Below, piece by piece: positions 1 to 6,863 of a stretch of DNA of 11,431 nt. The notes beneath the pieces are model-generated. The model saw only the letters and a program-made list of their open reading frames with translations. It did not search any database and was not told the DNA's origin. Within the stretch, counting starts at the first letter, position 1. Each line of letters opens with the position of its first letter. The translations under genes were made by a program, and so were the position numbers. The stretch lies in assembly GCA_900768125.1 (NCBI GenBank), contig CAAGBS010000039.1:1-11431 (forward strand), written 5' to 3'. The stretch is from Oscillospiraceae bacterium. Its GTDB lineage: Bacteria > Bacillota > Clostridia > Oscillospirales > Ruminococcaceae.

Positions 1-38
1 CCCTCTTCCCCCCTTTAGCGCTTTTTTACGAGGGATTT

Positions 39-113
39 CGCCGTCTGCGGACGGCGACAAGGGCGCCGCCCTTGACCTGCAAGGGGACGCGTCCCCTTGA
101 CCCCAATAGGGGT
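39..113. repeat. Cluster of four consecutive intergenic hairpins
   Basis: Four inverted repeats follow one another. At 39-56 there is a 7-bp stem (CGCCGTC/GACGGCG, loop TGCG). At 58-74 there is a 7-bp stem (CAAGGGC/GCCCTTG, loop GCC). At 80-99 there is a perfect 20-nt palindrome built on AAGGGGACG. At 100-113 there is a 5-bp stem (ACCCC/GGGGT, loop AATA). No run of T follows any of them, so they do not look like simple terminators of an upstream gene, although they could end or stabilise a transcript entering from the left. From memory, GC-rich hairpin clusters of this kind are common between genes in Ruminococcus-like genomes; treating this as a dispersed repeat is inference. The segment 1-38 carries CCCCCTTTAGCGC, also found after fucI. 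Confidence 0.7.
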
Positions 114-254
114 ATGTACAGAATCTAGGTCAACACTCTAAACACAAGTTTTTCAAAAAAGAAACCGGACGTGCCAAATGAACAAACCGCCTGGCAAACA
201 GGATTTTCGCCGCTTTGCGCGGATAATCCCGGGTAACTTTGTTTATATTAACCA

Positions 255-283
255 TTGAAAAAAGAAATCATATGGTATACAAT
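255..283 (+). promoter_or_regulatory. Predicted sigma-A promoter of the V/A-ATPase operon
   Basis: A -35 box TTGAAA (255-260) and a -10 box TACAAT (278-283) are separated by exactly 17 nt, each one mismatch from the consensus. They lie in AT-rich DNA that contrasts with the GC-rich genes. The expected transcript start is near 290, giving a leader of about 55 nt before the first start codon at 345. No clear operator or riboswitch is seen. The stretch 114-254 holds nothing I can name. Confidence 0.7.
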
Positions 284-344
284 AAGTTAAAACCGCTTGT
301 TTTGAGAAACATCAAATAAATGTAACGAACTGTGAGGTATAGTT

Positions 345-653
345 ATGGATATACTTCGTGAACTGATAGCCCTCGACAGGGCTGCCGCCGAAAGAGTCGA
401 GAATGTGCGCGCCGAGCAGGCTAAGCTCATCGACGACATCGGCAGGACCGCCGCAGAATCCGACCAGAAGCAGGTGGAACTTGAACGCCGCCGACTGGAG
501 GAACTCCGCGCCGACAGCGTGAACCGGCTCGCCGAAAAGCGCAGCGCAGCCGCGCAGGCTCAGCGGTCGCAGACGGAAAGGCTCGACGGCGTTTTCGCCG
601 AAAGGCGCTCGGAATGGATAGCCGACATAACCAGAAGAATAACGGAGGTCTGA
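345..653 (+). CDS. V/A-type ATPase peripheral stalk subunit G/H
   Basis: This 102-residue protein is almost entirely charged, alanine-rich alpha helix with heptad-like spacing and no membrane segment. Those are the marks of the small coiled-coil subunit (called G or H in different systems) that pairs with subunit E to form the peripheral stalk holding the A3B3 head still against rotor torque. Length and composition fit the family (about 100 residues), but the sequence is low in complexity, so assignment rests largely on being first in the ATPase operon. The ATG at 345 has a GAGGT site (334-338) six bases upstream. The end of the gene carries the ribosome binding site of the next gene (GGAGG, 644-648), and its stop is one base from the next start, implying coupled translation. 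Naming differs among species (ntpF, ahaH, atpG), so I give no symbol. Confidence 0.8.
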   Translation: MDILRELIALDRAAAERVENVRAEQAKLIDDIGRTAAESDQKQVELERRRLEELRADSVNRLAEKRSAAAQAQRSQTERLDGVFAERRSEWIADITRRITEV

Positions 654-654
654 G

Positions 655-1689
655 ATGTCCTTTTCCTCCAACTCAGTCATCGCGAAATCGCGGGCGGTAT
701 ACGGCAAGTCGCTGACCCGGGAACAGCTTTTCGCGCTCAGCGAAAAGCGCTCCGTAGGGGAGGCCGCCGCTTTCCTGAAAGGCACCGTGCGGTACGGCGG
801 CGCGCTCGCAGGAGTAAACCCCGCGACAGTTCACCGCGGTCAGCTTGAAGCGATTCTCGACAAGACGATATTCGCTATCTTCGATGATTTCCGCCGGTTC
901 GACTACACCGAGAGCCGCTGGTATTTCCGCGAGATAGTCGCCCGGCTGGAGGCAGAGCAGATACTCTGCGCCATACAGGGCGTTGCGGACGGCTCCACGG
1001 ACAGCTACATCGCGGCGCTCCCGGCGTTCGTGTCGGAGCATTCCGCGCTTGACCTGCTGGATCTAGGCAGGGCGCAGTCCTTCGGCGATATCTCGGCGAT
1101 ACTTTCCGGCTCTGCCCAGGGAAAGCTGCTGCAGCCGCTTCTCACGGAAGCGGAGAAGTCCGGCAGGGTGAATATCCGCGAGTGCGAGCGCAGACTCTTC
1201 ACGCGGTACTACCTCGACTGCATGAAGAACCTCGGGAAAAACTCCCGCCGCGCCGGAAACACGGAACTCAAACGCGTGTTCCTGAAAAGCATAGATATGA
1301 AGAACGTAGTCACATGCGTGAGAATGCGTGCGTTCGGCTTCGGTGCGGACGAGGTATCCGCTCAGCTGATACCGTTCAGGTACAGGCTCAACGCCGAGGC
1401 GGTGGAACGAATAATGCAGCTGCCTGATATCCCCAGGACGGAAGCGGCGCTTGCGGAACTCGGCTACCGCACGGACGGAAAGGCTTCGTTCAGCACGGTG
1501 GAACAGCTTACCGAGAGGATAAGCCTGGATTATTTCCGCAGGACGATGCGGCTGTCGCGCAGTTCGGCGACCGTTTATTTCTGCCTTATAGAATGCCTGG
1601 AAACAGAACTTCGAAATATAAAGACCCTTATCGAGGGTATAAGATACGGCATACCCGCCGCGGAACTCCGCGAAATGCTGGTGCTGTGA
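655..1689 (+). CDS. ntpC: V/A-type ATPase subunit C (rotor-to-ring socket)
   Basis: This 344-residue soluble protein matches the AC39/subunit d family, which sits on top of the membrane K ring and receives the central rotor D-F, passing rotation between head and membrane. Visible family traits are a mostly helical sequence made of three similar helical bundles; the FTRYYLDCMKNL region near residues 181-192; and the closing section from about residue 319, with ETELRNIKTLIEGIRYG and then P and E near the C-terminus, typical of these proteins. The usual length is about 330-350, so it is intact. The ATG at 655 is preceded by GGAGG (644-648) inside the upstream gene, which fixes the start. Here subunit C precedes I and K, whereas in the Enterococcus hirae and Thermus operons it follows them. 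Confidence 0.93.
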   Translation: MSFSSNSVIAKSRAVYGKSLTREQLFALSEKRSVGEAAAFLKGTVRYGGALAGVNPATVHRGQLEAILDKTIFAIFDDFRRFDYTESRWYFREIVARLEAEQILCAIQGVADGSTDSYIAALPAFVSEHSALDLLDLGRAQSFGDISAILSGSAQGKLLQPLLTEAEKSGRVNIRECERRLFTRYYLDCMKNLGKNSRRAGNTELKRVFLKSIDMKNVVTCVRMRAFGFGADEVSAQLIPFRYRLNAEAVERIMQLPDIPRTEAALAELGYRTDGKASFSTVEQLTERISLDYFRRTMRLSRSSATVYFCLIECLETELRNIKTLIEGIRYGIPAAELREMLVL

Positions 1690-1714
1690 TAAATAAGAAA
1701 GGCGGTGGTACCGC

Positions 1715-3676
1715 ATGGCTATAGAAAAGATGTCGCTGGTGTCGGTGGAGGGCAGCTCCGCGCAGCTGGACAAGGCGCTGATACTCTGCTGCGAGAGCAA
1801 GTGCTTCCAGATAAAGGAGCCGTCGATAAAAAGCAGTTCCGGCGGCACGAACGAAACCAATCCCTACTCTGCACCGTATGAAAGGCTGCGAAGCGCGGCG
1901 CAGACGCTGGGGATAACTCCACAACTCCACGACCCGAGCGGCGTTGAGATGAACACCCCCGAGGAGTTCTCCGGCTGGGTGGACGAACTGGACAGCCAGG
2001 TGCAGCGCACGCGCCGGGAGTATGACGATCTGAAGGCTTCGGTGGACGACCTGCTGCGCACGGATGCCTGCATAAAGCATCTCCACGGGCTGAATGTAAG
2101 CTTCTACGACCTGTTCCGGCTGAAATACCTTACGCTCAGGATAGGCAGGCTGCCGCAGGACAATCTTCAGAAGCTGGATTACATCACCGACCGGTGCATA
2201 TACTTCATTCCGTTCGACAGCGAGCCGGATTACATCTGGGGATTGTATATCACGCCCCGGGATTACGCGGAGTTCGCCGACCAGCTGATGGATCAGCTTT
2301 ATTTCGAGCGGACGGAGCTTCCCGATTACCTCGATTCCGACGCGGACACCACGGACGAACAGCTTACCCGGATAATCGCCGATGAGAACGCCTTGTGCGG
2401 TCAGCTGAAAGCCCAGATTGACAGCCTGCGCGACGACCGCCGCGAGGAGATACTCGCCGTGCTGTGCAAGCTGCGGCTGTATTCCGAGTGCTTTGAGCTG
2501 CGGAGAATGGCTCTGGTGTCAGGGCAGAGGTTCTCTTTCTCGGGATATTGTCCCGCGCGGCTCGCGAAAGCGCTCTGCGGCAGCCTTGAGAAGCTGGACG
2601 GAGTTAAGACGGTGGAGGTGCCCATCAAGCCGAAGAACGCCCCTGCGGACGTTCCGGTGAAGCTTCGCAACAACGCGGTGTTCCGTCCGTTCGAGATGTT
2701 CGTGAAGATGTACGGGCTTCCCTCGTATCAGTGCTTCGACCCCACGCCGTACGTTGCGGTGACCTACTGCCTGATGTTCGGCATAATGTTCGGCGACCTG
2801 GGACAGGGGCTGATGGTCAGCCTGCTGGGTCTGGTGCTGAGTAAGTTCACGAAGAACGGGCTTGCCCCGATAATGACGCGGATAGGGCTGTTTTCGGCGG
2901 CGTTCGGCGTGCTGTACGGCTCGGTGTTCGGCATAGAGACCATCATAACGCCGTTCTTCCACAGGGAGGACGTGTGGAGGCTCCTCGGCTACACCAAACA
3001 GCCGGAGAACATCTTCCAGGTGGCGACTACGCTGCTTATCGCGGCGCTGGTCATCGGTATCGTGCTGATACTCATTTCGATGATATTCAACACTGCGCTC
3101 AACTTCCGGAAAAGACATTGGGGAGAAGCGCTGTTCAGCGTAAACGGCGTTGCCGGAATAGTTTTCTACGCTTCGCTGGTAGCCGCTGCGGCTGGCATGT
3201 TCATGTTTGGGACGAACCTGTTCACGCCGCCGTATATAATATGCCTCATCGTGCTGCCGCTGGTGCTGATATTCTTCAAGCACCCGCTTTCGAACCTCGT
3301 TATGGGCGTTAAGTCCGGGGAGAAAGTTTCGGTGGGCAATTTCATCATCGAAAACTTCATTGAACTGTTCGAGGCGGCTCTCAGCTTCCTTTCGAACACG
3401 ATGTCCTACCTGAGGATAGGCGGCTTCGTGCTCAGCCACGCCGGAATGATGCTCGTCGTGGCGCAGCTTGCCGGTACGAACACCCCCGGCGCGGAGGTAA
3501 CAGCCGGGACGGTCATCATCTATATCATAGGCAACCTTATCGTTATGGGTATCGAGGGACTGCTGGTCGGCATTCAGGTGCTGCGACTGGAGTTCTACGA
3601 GATATTCAACCGCTTCTACGACGGCAGCGGACAGAGTTTCCGACCCGTTGAGATAGATTTCAGTGCAGAAAAATAA
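1715..3676 (+). CDS. ntpI: V/A-type ATPase subunit I (membrane stator, a-subunit)
   Basis: This 653-residue protein has the two-part build of the a/I family. Residues 1 to about 330 are a soluble cytoplasmic arm with helical stretches that anchors the peripheral stalks. The rest is a membrane domain with about seven or eight hydrophobic segments, roughly at 346-375, 385-408, 436-460, 472-497, 504-521, 570-588 and 598-620. It forms the two ion half-channels at the edge of the K ring. The conserved arginine needed for ion release is R567 in SYLRIGGFVLSHAGM, and the terminal RLEFYEIFNRFYDGSG motif (624-639) is typical. Length is normal (E. hirae NtpI is about 660). The ATG at 1715 follows an AAAGGCGGTGG site (1698-1708), close to the ideal anti-16S sequence. 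Confidence 0.96.
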   Translation: MAIEKMSLVSVEGSSAQLDKALILCCESKCFQIKEPSIKSSSGGTNETNPYSAPYERLRSAAQTLGITPQLHDPSGVEMNTPEEFSGWVDELDSQVQRTRREYDDLKASVDDLLRTDACIKHLHGLNVSFYDLFRLKYLTLRIGRLPQDNLQKLDYITDRCIYFIPFDSEPDYIWGLYITPRDYAEFADQLMDQLYFERTELPDYLDSDADTTDEQLTRIIADENALCGQLKAQIDSLRDDRREEILAVLCKLRLYSECFELRRMALVSGQRFSFSGYCPARLAKALCGSLEKLDGVKTVEVPIKPKNAPADVPVKLRNNAVFRPFEMFVKMYGLPSYQCFDPTPYVAVTYCLMFGIMFGDLGQGLMVSLLGLVLSKFTKNGLAPIMTRIGLFSAAFGVLYGSVFGIETIITPFFHREDVWRLLGYTKQPENIFQVATTLLIAALVIGIVLILISMIFNTALNFRKRHWGEALFSVNGVAGIVFYASLVAAAAGMFMFGTNLFTPPYIICLIVLPLVLIFFKHPLSNLVMGVKSGEKVSVGNFIIENFIELFEAALSFLSNTMSYLRIGGFVLSHAGMMLVVAQLAGTNTPGAEVTAGTVIIYIIGNLIVMGIEGLLVGIQVLRLEFYEIFNRFYDGSGQSFRPVEIDFSAEK

Positions 3677-3693
3677 CATTCGGAGGATAAACC

Positions 3694-4140
3694 ATGGAAT
3701 ACATCATGCTTTTCGCAATGCCACTCATCATCGTGGGAGCGATAATGCTGCCGCTTTTCATCAATCTTGCCCGCACAAAGCAGAATAAGCCGACCAACAG
3801 AAAGCGCGCCATAATCGCGAATGCGGCTTCTTTCATCGGAATAATGGCGCTGATGACCGTGCTCCCGCTGACGGGCGCTTTCGCTGAGACCGCAGCCGCG
3901 GCTGAAACAGCCGCCGCAGCGGACGGCTTCACCGAGGGTATGAAATACCTCGGCGCGGCGCTCTCCACCGGACTTGCGACCATCGGCACCGGCATCGCGG
4001 TAGGCGGCGCGGCTCCGGCGGCTATCGGCGCAGTCAGCGAGAACGACAAGGCGTTCACCAAGGCGCTCATCTTCGTTGCGCTGGGCGAGGGCGTTGCCAT
4101 CTACGGACTGCTCATCTCTATCCTTATACTGTTCGGCTGA
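3694..4140 (+). CDS. ntpK: V/A-type ATPase subunit K (membrane ring, c-type proteolipid)
   Basis: This 148-residue hydrophobic protein forms the rotating ring that carries the coupling ion. Residues 84-146 are a normal c-type hairpin: a glycine-rich helix (AALSTGLATIGTGIAVGGAA), a polar loop (SENDKAF), and a second helix with the ion-binding carboxylate E132 in VALGEGVAIYGLL. The first half is different: one membrane segment (1-25), a basic loop (RTKQNKPTNRKR, 27-38), a second segment (39-60) ending in AFA (62-64), and an alanine-rich linker. It has no carboxylate and does not resemble a c hairpin. In contrast, a standard 16-kDa K subunit is two recognisable c hairpins in tandem. Q and ES/ET residues typical of Na+-binding c subunits are absent. 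The start has GGAGG (3682-3686) seven bases upstream, suiting a subunit needed in many copies. Confidence 0.93.
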   Translation: MEYIMLFAMPLIIVGAIMLPLFINLARTKQNKPTNRKRAIIANAASFIGIMALMTVLPLTGAFAETAAAAETAAAADGFTEGMKYLGAALSTGLATIGTGIAVGGAAPAAIGAVSENDKAFTKALIFVALGEGVAIYGLLISILILFG

Positions 4141-4152
4141 TGGACTGACGAC

Positions 4153-4461
4153 ATGAGATTCTACCTGATCAGCGACAACATCGACACGCAGATGGGAATG
4201 CGCCTTGCCGGCGTGGAGGGCGTAGTAGCCCACACCGAGAGCGAGGTAAGCGAGGCGCTCGAAAACGCGTTCGCGGACGAGACCATCGCAGTGGTGCTCA
4301 TGACTGAGAAGCTGGTGAAGCTGTGCAGCGAGCGGGTCTACGACCTGAAGCTGAACCGCAGCCGCCCGCTGATAGTCGAGATACCGGACCGCCACGGCAA
4401 TTCCAGCATTTCCGAAGCCATCAGCCGCTATGTCGGCGAGGCAGTCGGCATAAAGCTGTGA
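4153..4461 (+). CDS. V/A-type ATPase subunit F (central rotor)
   Basis: This 102-residue protein begins MRFYLISDNIDTQMGMRLAG, the characteristic start of the V/A-type subunit F, a small Rossmann-like protein. It binds subunit D in the central rotor and takes part in coupling and regulating ATP hydrolysis. The sequence alternates beta strands (FYLIS, VVA, IAVVLMT, RPLIVEIP) and helices as expected, ends in an amphipathic helix (ISEAISRYVGEAVGIKL), and has the usual length. It starts 12 nt after the stop of subunit K and in the same frame. No ribosome binding site is visible before the ATG, so translation probably depends on ribosomes finishing subunit K. The name NtpG is used in Enterococcus and AtpF in Thermus; I leave the symbol empty because of that conflict. 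Confidence 0.93.
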   Translation: MRFYLISDNIDTQMGMRLAGVEGVVAHTESEVSEALENAFADETIAVVLMTEKLVKLCSERVYDLKLNRSRPLIVEIPDRHGNSSISEAISRYVGEAVGIKL

Positions 4462-4486
4462 CTGCACGACCACAAAGGAGCAGCAA

Positions 4487-5068
4487 ATGAACAATAACAC
4501 GGACGCCCGCCTTGAGCTTTTCAGGCAGGCGATAAACGCACAGGCTGACGCTGAAGCAGCCGAGATAGTCCGCAGCGCCGCCGAGAAGCGCTCCGCCATC
4601 GCGAAGGAAAAGAGCGAGCGTTCATCCGGGGCGGCCCTGGCGGACGTGAGGGAGGAGTATTCCCGCACGGCGGCGGAACTGAAGCGCGAGCTTTCCCGCT
4701 GCGACTGCGACATGAAGAAAGCGGTCCTCCAGCACCGCTGCGAACTGGTCTCCGGGCTTTTCGCGGAGATACGCGCGGGGCTTGAGAAGTTCACCGCTTC
4801 CCCGGACTACACTGGATATCTCTCCGCTGCCGCCGCGCGCGCTGCGGGGGAGTTAGGCTCCGAGGGCACCGTGATACGCGTGCGCCCTGCTGATGTCAGC
4901 GCCGTGGAGAAACTGACTGACCTGCCGGTGCAGCCGGACGCCGGGATAATCCTCGGCGGTCTGACCGCGTATAACACCGCGGGCGGTCTGTGCCTCGACC
5001 TCACGCTGGACAGCCGCCTGCGCGACGAGGAAGCCGCATTCACCGGCATTCCCGAGCTGCGGCTGTGA
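4487..5068 (+). CDS. ntpE: V/A-type ATPase subunit E (peripheral stalk)
   Basis: The 193-residue protein has the E-subunit layout. Residues 1 to about 95 form a long charged helix rich in A, E, K and R that would pair with the G/H subunit. Residues about 105-193 form a globular head that binds the top of subunit B, including IILGGLTAYNTAGGLCLDLTLDSRL (written here as parts: glycine pair 157-158, N163, G166-G167, R177-L178), matching the family pattern of a G-rich strand pair followed by D-x-T-x-x-x-R-L. Length is normal. The ATG at 4487 follows AAAGGAG (4474-4480) at a six-base spacing. The gene ends 29 nt before the preferred TTG start of subunit A. In E. hirae and Thermus, E directly follows K; here it lies after F. 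Confidence 0.92.
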   Translation: MNNNTDARLELFRQAINAQADAEAAEIVRSAAEKRSAIAKEKSERSSGAALADVREEYSRTAAELKRELSRCDCDMKKAVLQHRCELVSGLFAEIRAGLEKFTASPDYTGYLSAAAARAAGELGSEGTVIRVRPADVSAVEKLTDLPVQPDAGIILGGLTAYNTAGGLCLDLTLDSRLRDEEAAFTGIPELRL

Positions 5069-5082
5069 ACCGCTCTCTCTCG

Positions 5083-5088
5083 AAAGGA
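5083..5088 (+). promoter_or_regulatory. Ribosome binding site that fixes the TTG start of subunit A
   Basis: AAAGGA lies nine bases before TTG at 5098, the same motif and spacing as seen before fucI (9357-9362 and ATG 9372). The other in-frame choices are an ATG at 4990, which would overlap subunit E by 79 bases and add a proline/arginine-rich tail unlike the family, and a GTG at 5065, which overlaps the stop of E and has no good site upstream. Confidence 0.75.
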
Positions 5089-5097
5089 CTGAACAGA

Positions 5098-6840
5098 TTG
5101 AATACTATCCATGCAATAAACGGCCCGGTCGTAAAGGTGGCGGGCACCCGGGATTTCTCCATGCTGGAAATGGTGTACGTCGGGGAGCGGCGGCTCATCG
5201 GCGAGGTAATAGGCGTGAACAGCGATGAGACCACCATTCAGGTTTACGAGAACACCTCAGGGCTTAAAATAGGCGAGCCGGTGACGCCCTCCGGCGCTCC
5301 GGTATGCGCCGCGCTTGGCCCGGGGATAATTTCGAATATATTCGATGGGATAGAGCGCCCCCTCCGCGCGATGACTGACATCTCAGGCGCATTCGTTGCC
5401 GAGGGCAGCGCGATACCGTCCCTTGACGAGCACCGTGAATTTGACGTTACGGTCACGGTGAAGCCCGGCGATATGCTAAGCGGCGGCGCCGTCTACTGCA
5501 CCTGCCCGGAGACACCTCTGATAACACATAAATGCATGCTCCCGCCGGATATCTCGGGTGAAGTCACCTGGACGGCGGAAAACGGACCGCACCGCATAAA
5601 CGACCCCATCGTCAGGGTGAAGCAGCCCGGCGGCGTGGAAAAGGAACTCACCATGGTGCAGCGCTGGCCCATCAAGACCCGCCGCCCGGTCGCGAAGCGC
5701 CTGCCGATAAGCAGACCGCTGATAACCGGACAGCGCGTTATAGACACGATAATTCCCATAGGAAAGGGCGGCACGGCGGCTATCCCGGGCGGATTCGGCA
5801 CCGGAAAGACCATGACACAGCACCAGCTTGCGAAGTGGTGCGACGCGGATATAATCGTCTACATCGGCTGCGGCGAGCGCGGCAACGAGATGACCCAGGT
5901 GCTGGAGGAATTTTCCGAGCTTATCGACCCGAAATCCGGCAGACCGCTGACCGACCGCACGGTGCTCATCGCGAACACCTCCAACATGCCTGTGGCGGCG
6001 CGCGAGGCTTCGATATACACCGGAATAACGCTGGCTGAGTACTACCGCGACATGGGCTACGACATAGCGATAATGGCAGATTCCACCTCCCGCTGGGCTG
6101 AGGCGCTGCGCGAGATATCCGGCCGCCTGGAGGAAATGCCCGCCGAGGAGGGCTTCCCGGCGTACCTGCCGTCAAGGCTGGCGGAGTTCTACGAGCGCGC
6201 GGGCTGCTGCGAGACCCTCTGCGGCGAGGAGGGAAGCGTCACGATAATCGGCGCGGTATCCCCGCAGGGCTCGGATTTCTCGGAGCCGGTCACGCAGAAT
6301 ACGAAGCGCTTCGTGAGGTGCTTCTGGGCGCTGGATAAGTCGCTGGCGTATGCAAGGCACTACCCCGCGATAAACTGGAACAGCAGCTACAGCGAATATG
6401 TAAACGACCTCGCGGATTACTACAATTCCACCTGCGGCGCGGATTTCCTCCGGCTGCGGCAGGAGATATCCGCGATACTCACCGAGGAAAACAAGCTGAT
6501 GGAGATAGTCAAGCTCATCGGCGCAGACGTTCTCCCGGACGACCAGAAGCTTGTCATAGAGACCGCGAAAATTATCCGCACCGGATTTCTGCAGCAGAAC
6601 GCCTACCACAAGGACGACACGTTCGTCCCGCTGGAAAAGCAGAAGCTGATGATGAAGACTATCGTGGAACTCTATCATCACTCGCTCGGCGCGATAAGGC
6701 GCGGCGTGCCGATTTCCGCGGTGATGGGGCTTGGTTTCTTCGAGAGAGCCTCGAAGATAAAATTCGAGATACCGAACGACCGGCTTTCGATGTTCGATGA
6801 TTATTTCAGGGAACTTGACGAGGCGTTCGCCGCACTCTGA
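5098..6840 (+). CDS. ntpA: V/A-type ATPase catalytic subunit A
   Basis: This is the nucleotide-hydrolysing or -synthesising subunit of the A3B3 head. From a TTG start it has 580 residues, close to the family's 578-593, and begins MNTIHAINGPVVKV, which aligns with known N-termini. Visible parts are the N-terminal barrel (1-70); the V/A-specific bulge domain (about 110-190); the P-loop GGFGTGKT (231-238, K237 and T238); the catalytic glutamate E260 in GCGERGNEM; the ANTSNMPVAAREASIYTGIT stretch (292-311); the Walker B-like IMADSTSRWAEALRE (325-339, D328); and the helical C-terminal domain (about 440-580). It has eleven cysteines, including C134, C136, C146 in the bulge and C370, C371, C375, positions where homologues I recall lack cysteine. 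The P-loop lacks the regulatory cysteine of eukaryotic A subunits. Function is certain; the start is likely. Confidence 0.97.
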   Translation: MNTIHAINGPVVKVAGTRDFSMLEMVYVGERRLIGEVIGVNSDETTIQVYENTSGLKIGEPVTPSGAPVCAALGPGIISNIFDGIERPLRAMTDISGAFVAEGSAIPSLDEHREFDVTVTVKPGDMLSGGAVYCTCPETPLITHKCMLPPDISGEVTWTAENGPHRINDPIVRVKQPGGVEKELTMVQRWPIKTRRPVAKRLPISRPLITGQRVIDTIIPIGKGGTAAIPGGFGTGKTMTQHQLAKWCDADIIVYIGCGERGNEMTQVLEEFSELIDPKSGRPLTDRTVLIANTSNMPVAAREASIYTGITLAEYYRDMGYDIAIMADSTSRWAEALREISGRLEEMPAEEGFPAYLPSRLAEFYERAGCCETLCGEEGSVTIIGAVSPQGSDFSEPVTQNTKRFVRCFWALDKSLAYARHYPAINWNSSYSEYVNDLADYYNSTCGADFLRLRQEISAILTEENKLMEIVKLIGADVLPDDQKLVIETAKIIRTGFLQQNAYHKDDTFVPLEKQKLMMKTIVELYHHSLGAIRRGVPISAVMGLGFFERASKIKFEIPNDRLSMFDDYFRELDEAFAAL

Positions 6841-6863
6841 CAGACCAGAAAAGGAGCATTCAG

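Noticed and set aside
120..129. AGAATCTAGG shared (inverted) with 8932-8941, and TATACAAT shared between 276-283 and 8964-8971
   Set aside because: Matches of 8-10 bases in AT-rich intergenic DNA are expected by chance; the second has no -35 box.
190..210. Small hairpin CCTG-GCAAA-CAGG followed by ATTTT as a terminator
   Set aside because: A 4-bp stem is too weak, and there is no known transcript to end there.
2519..3679. Long open frame of 386 codons on the minus strand opposite subunit I, and similar ones at 1063-1860 and 3616-4794
   Set aside because: They lie opposite well-supported ATPase genes, have compositions heavy in R, H and E that come from reading GC-rich codons backwards, and resemble no family.
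4990..5097. N-terminal extension of subunit A from ATG 4990
   Set aside because: It overlaps subunit E by 79 bases, has no ribosome binding site and gives residues unlike the family.
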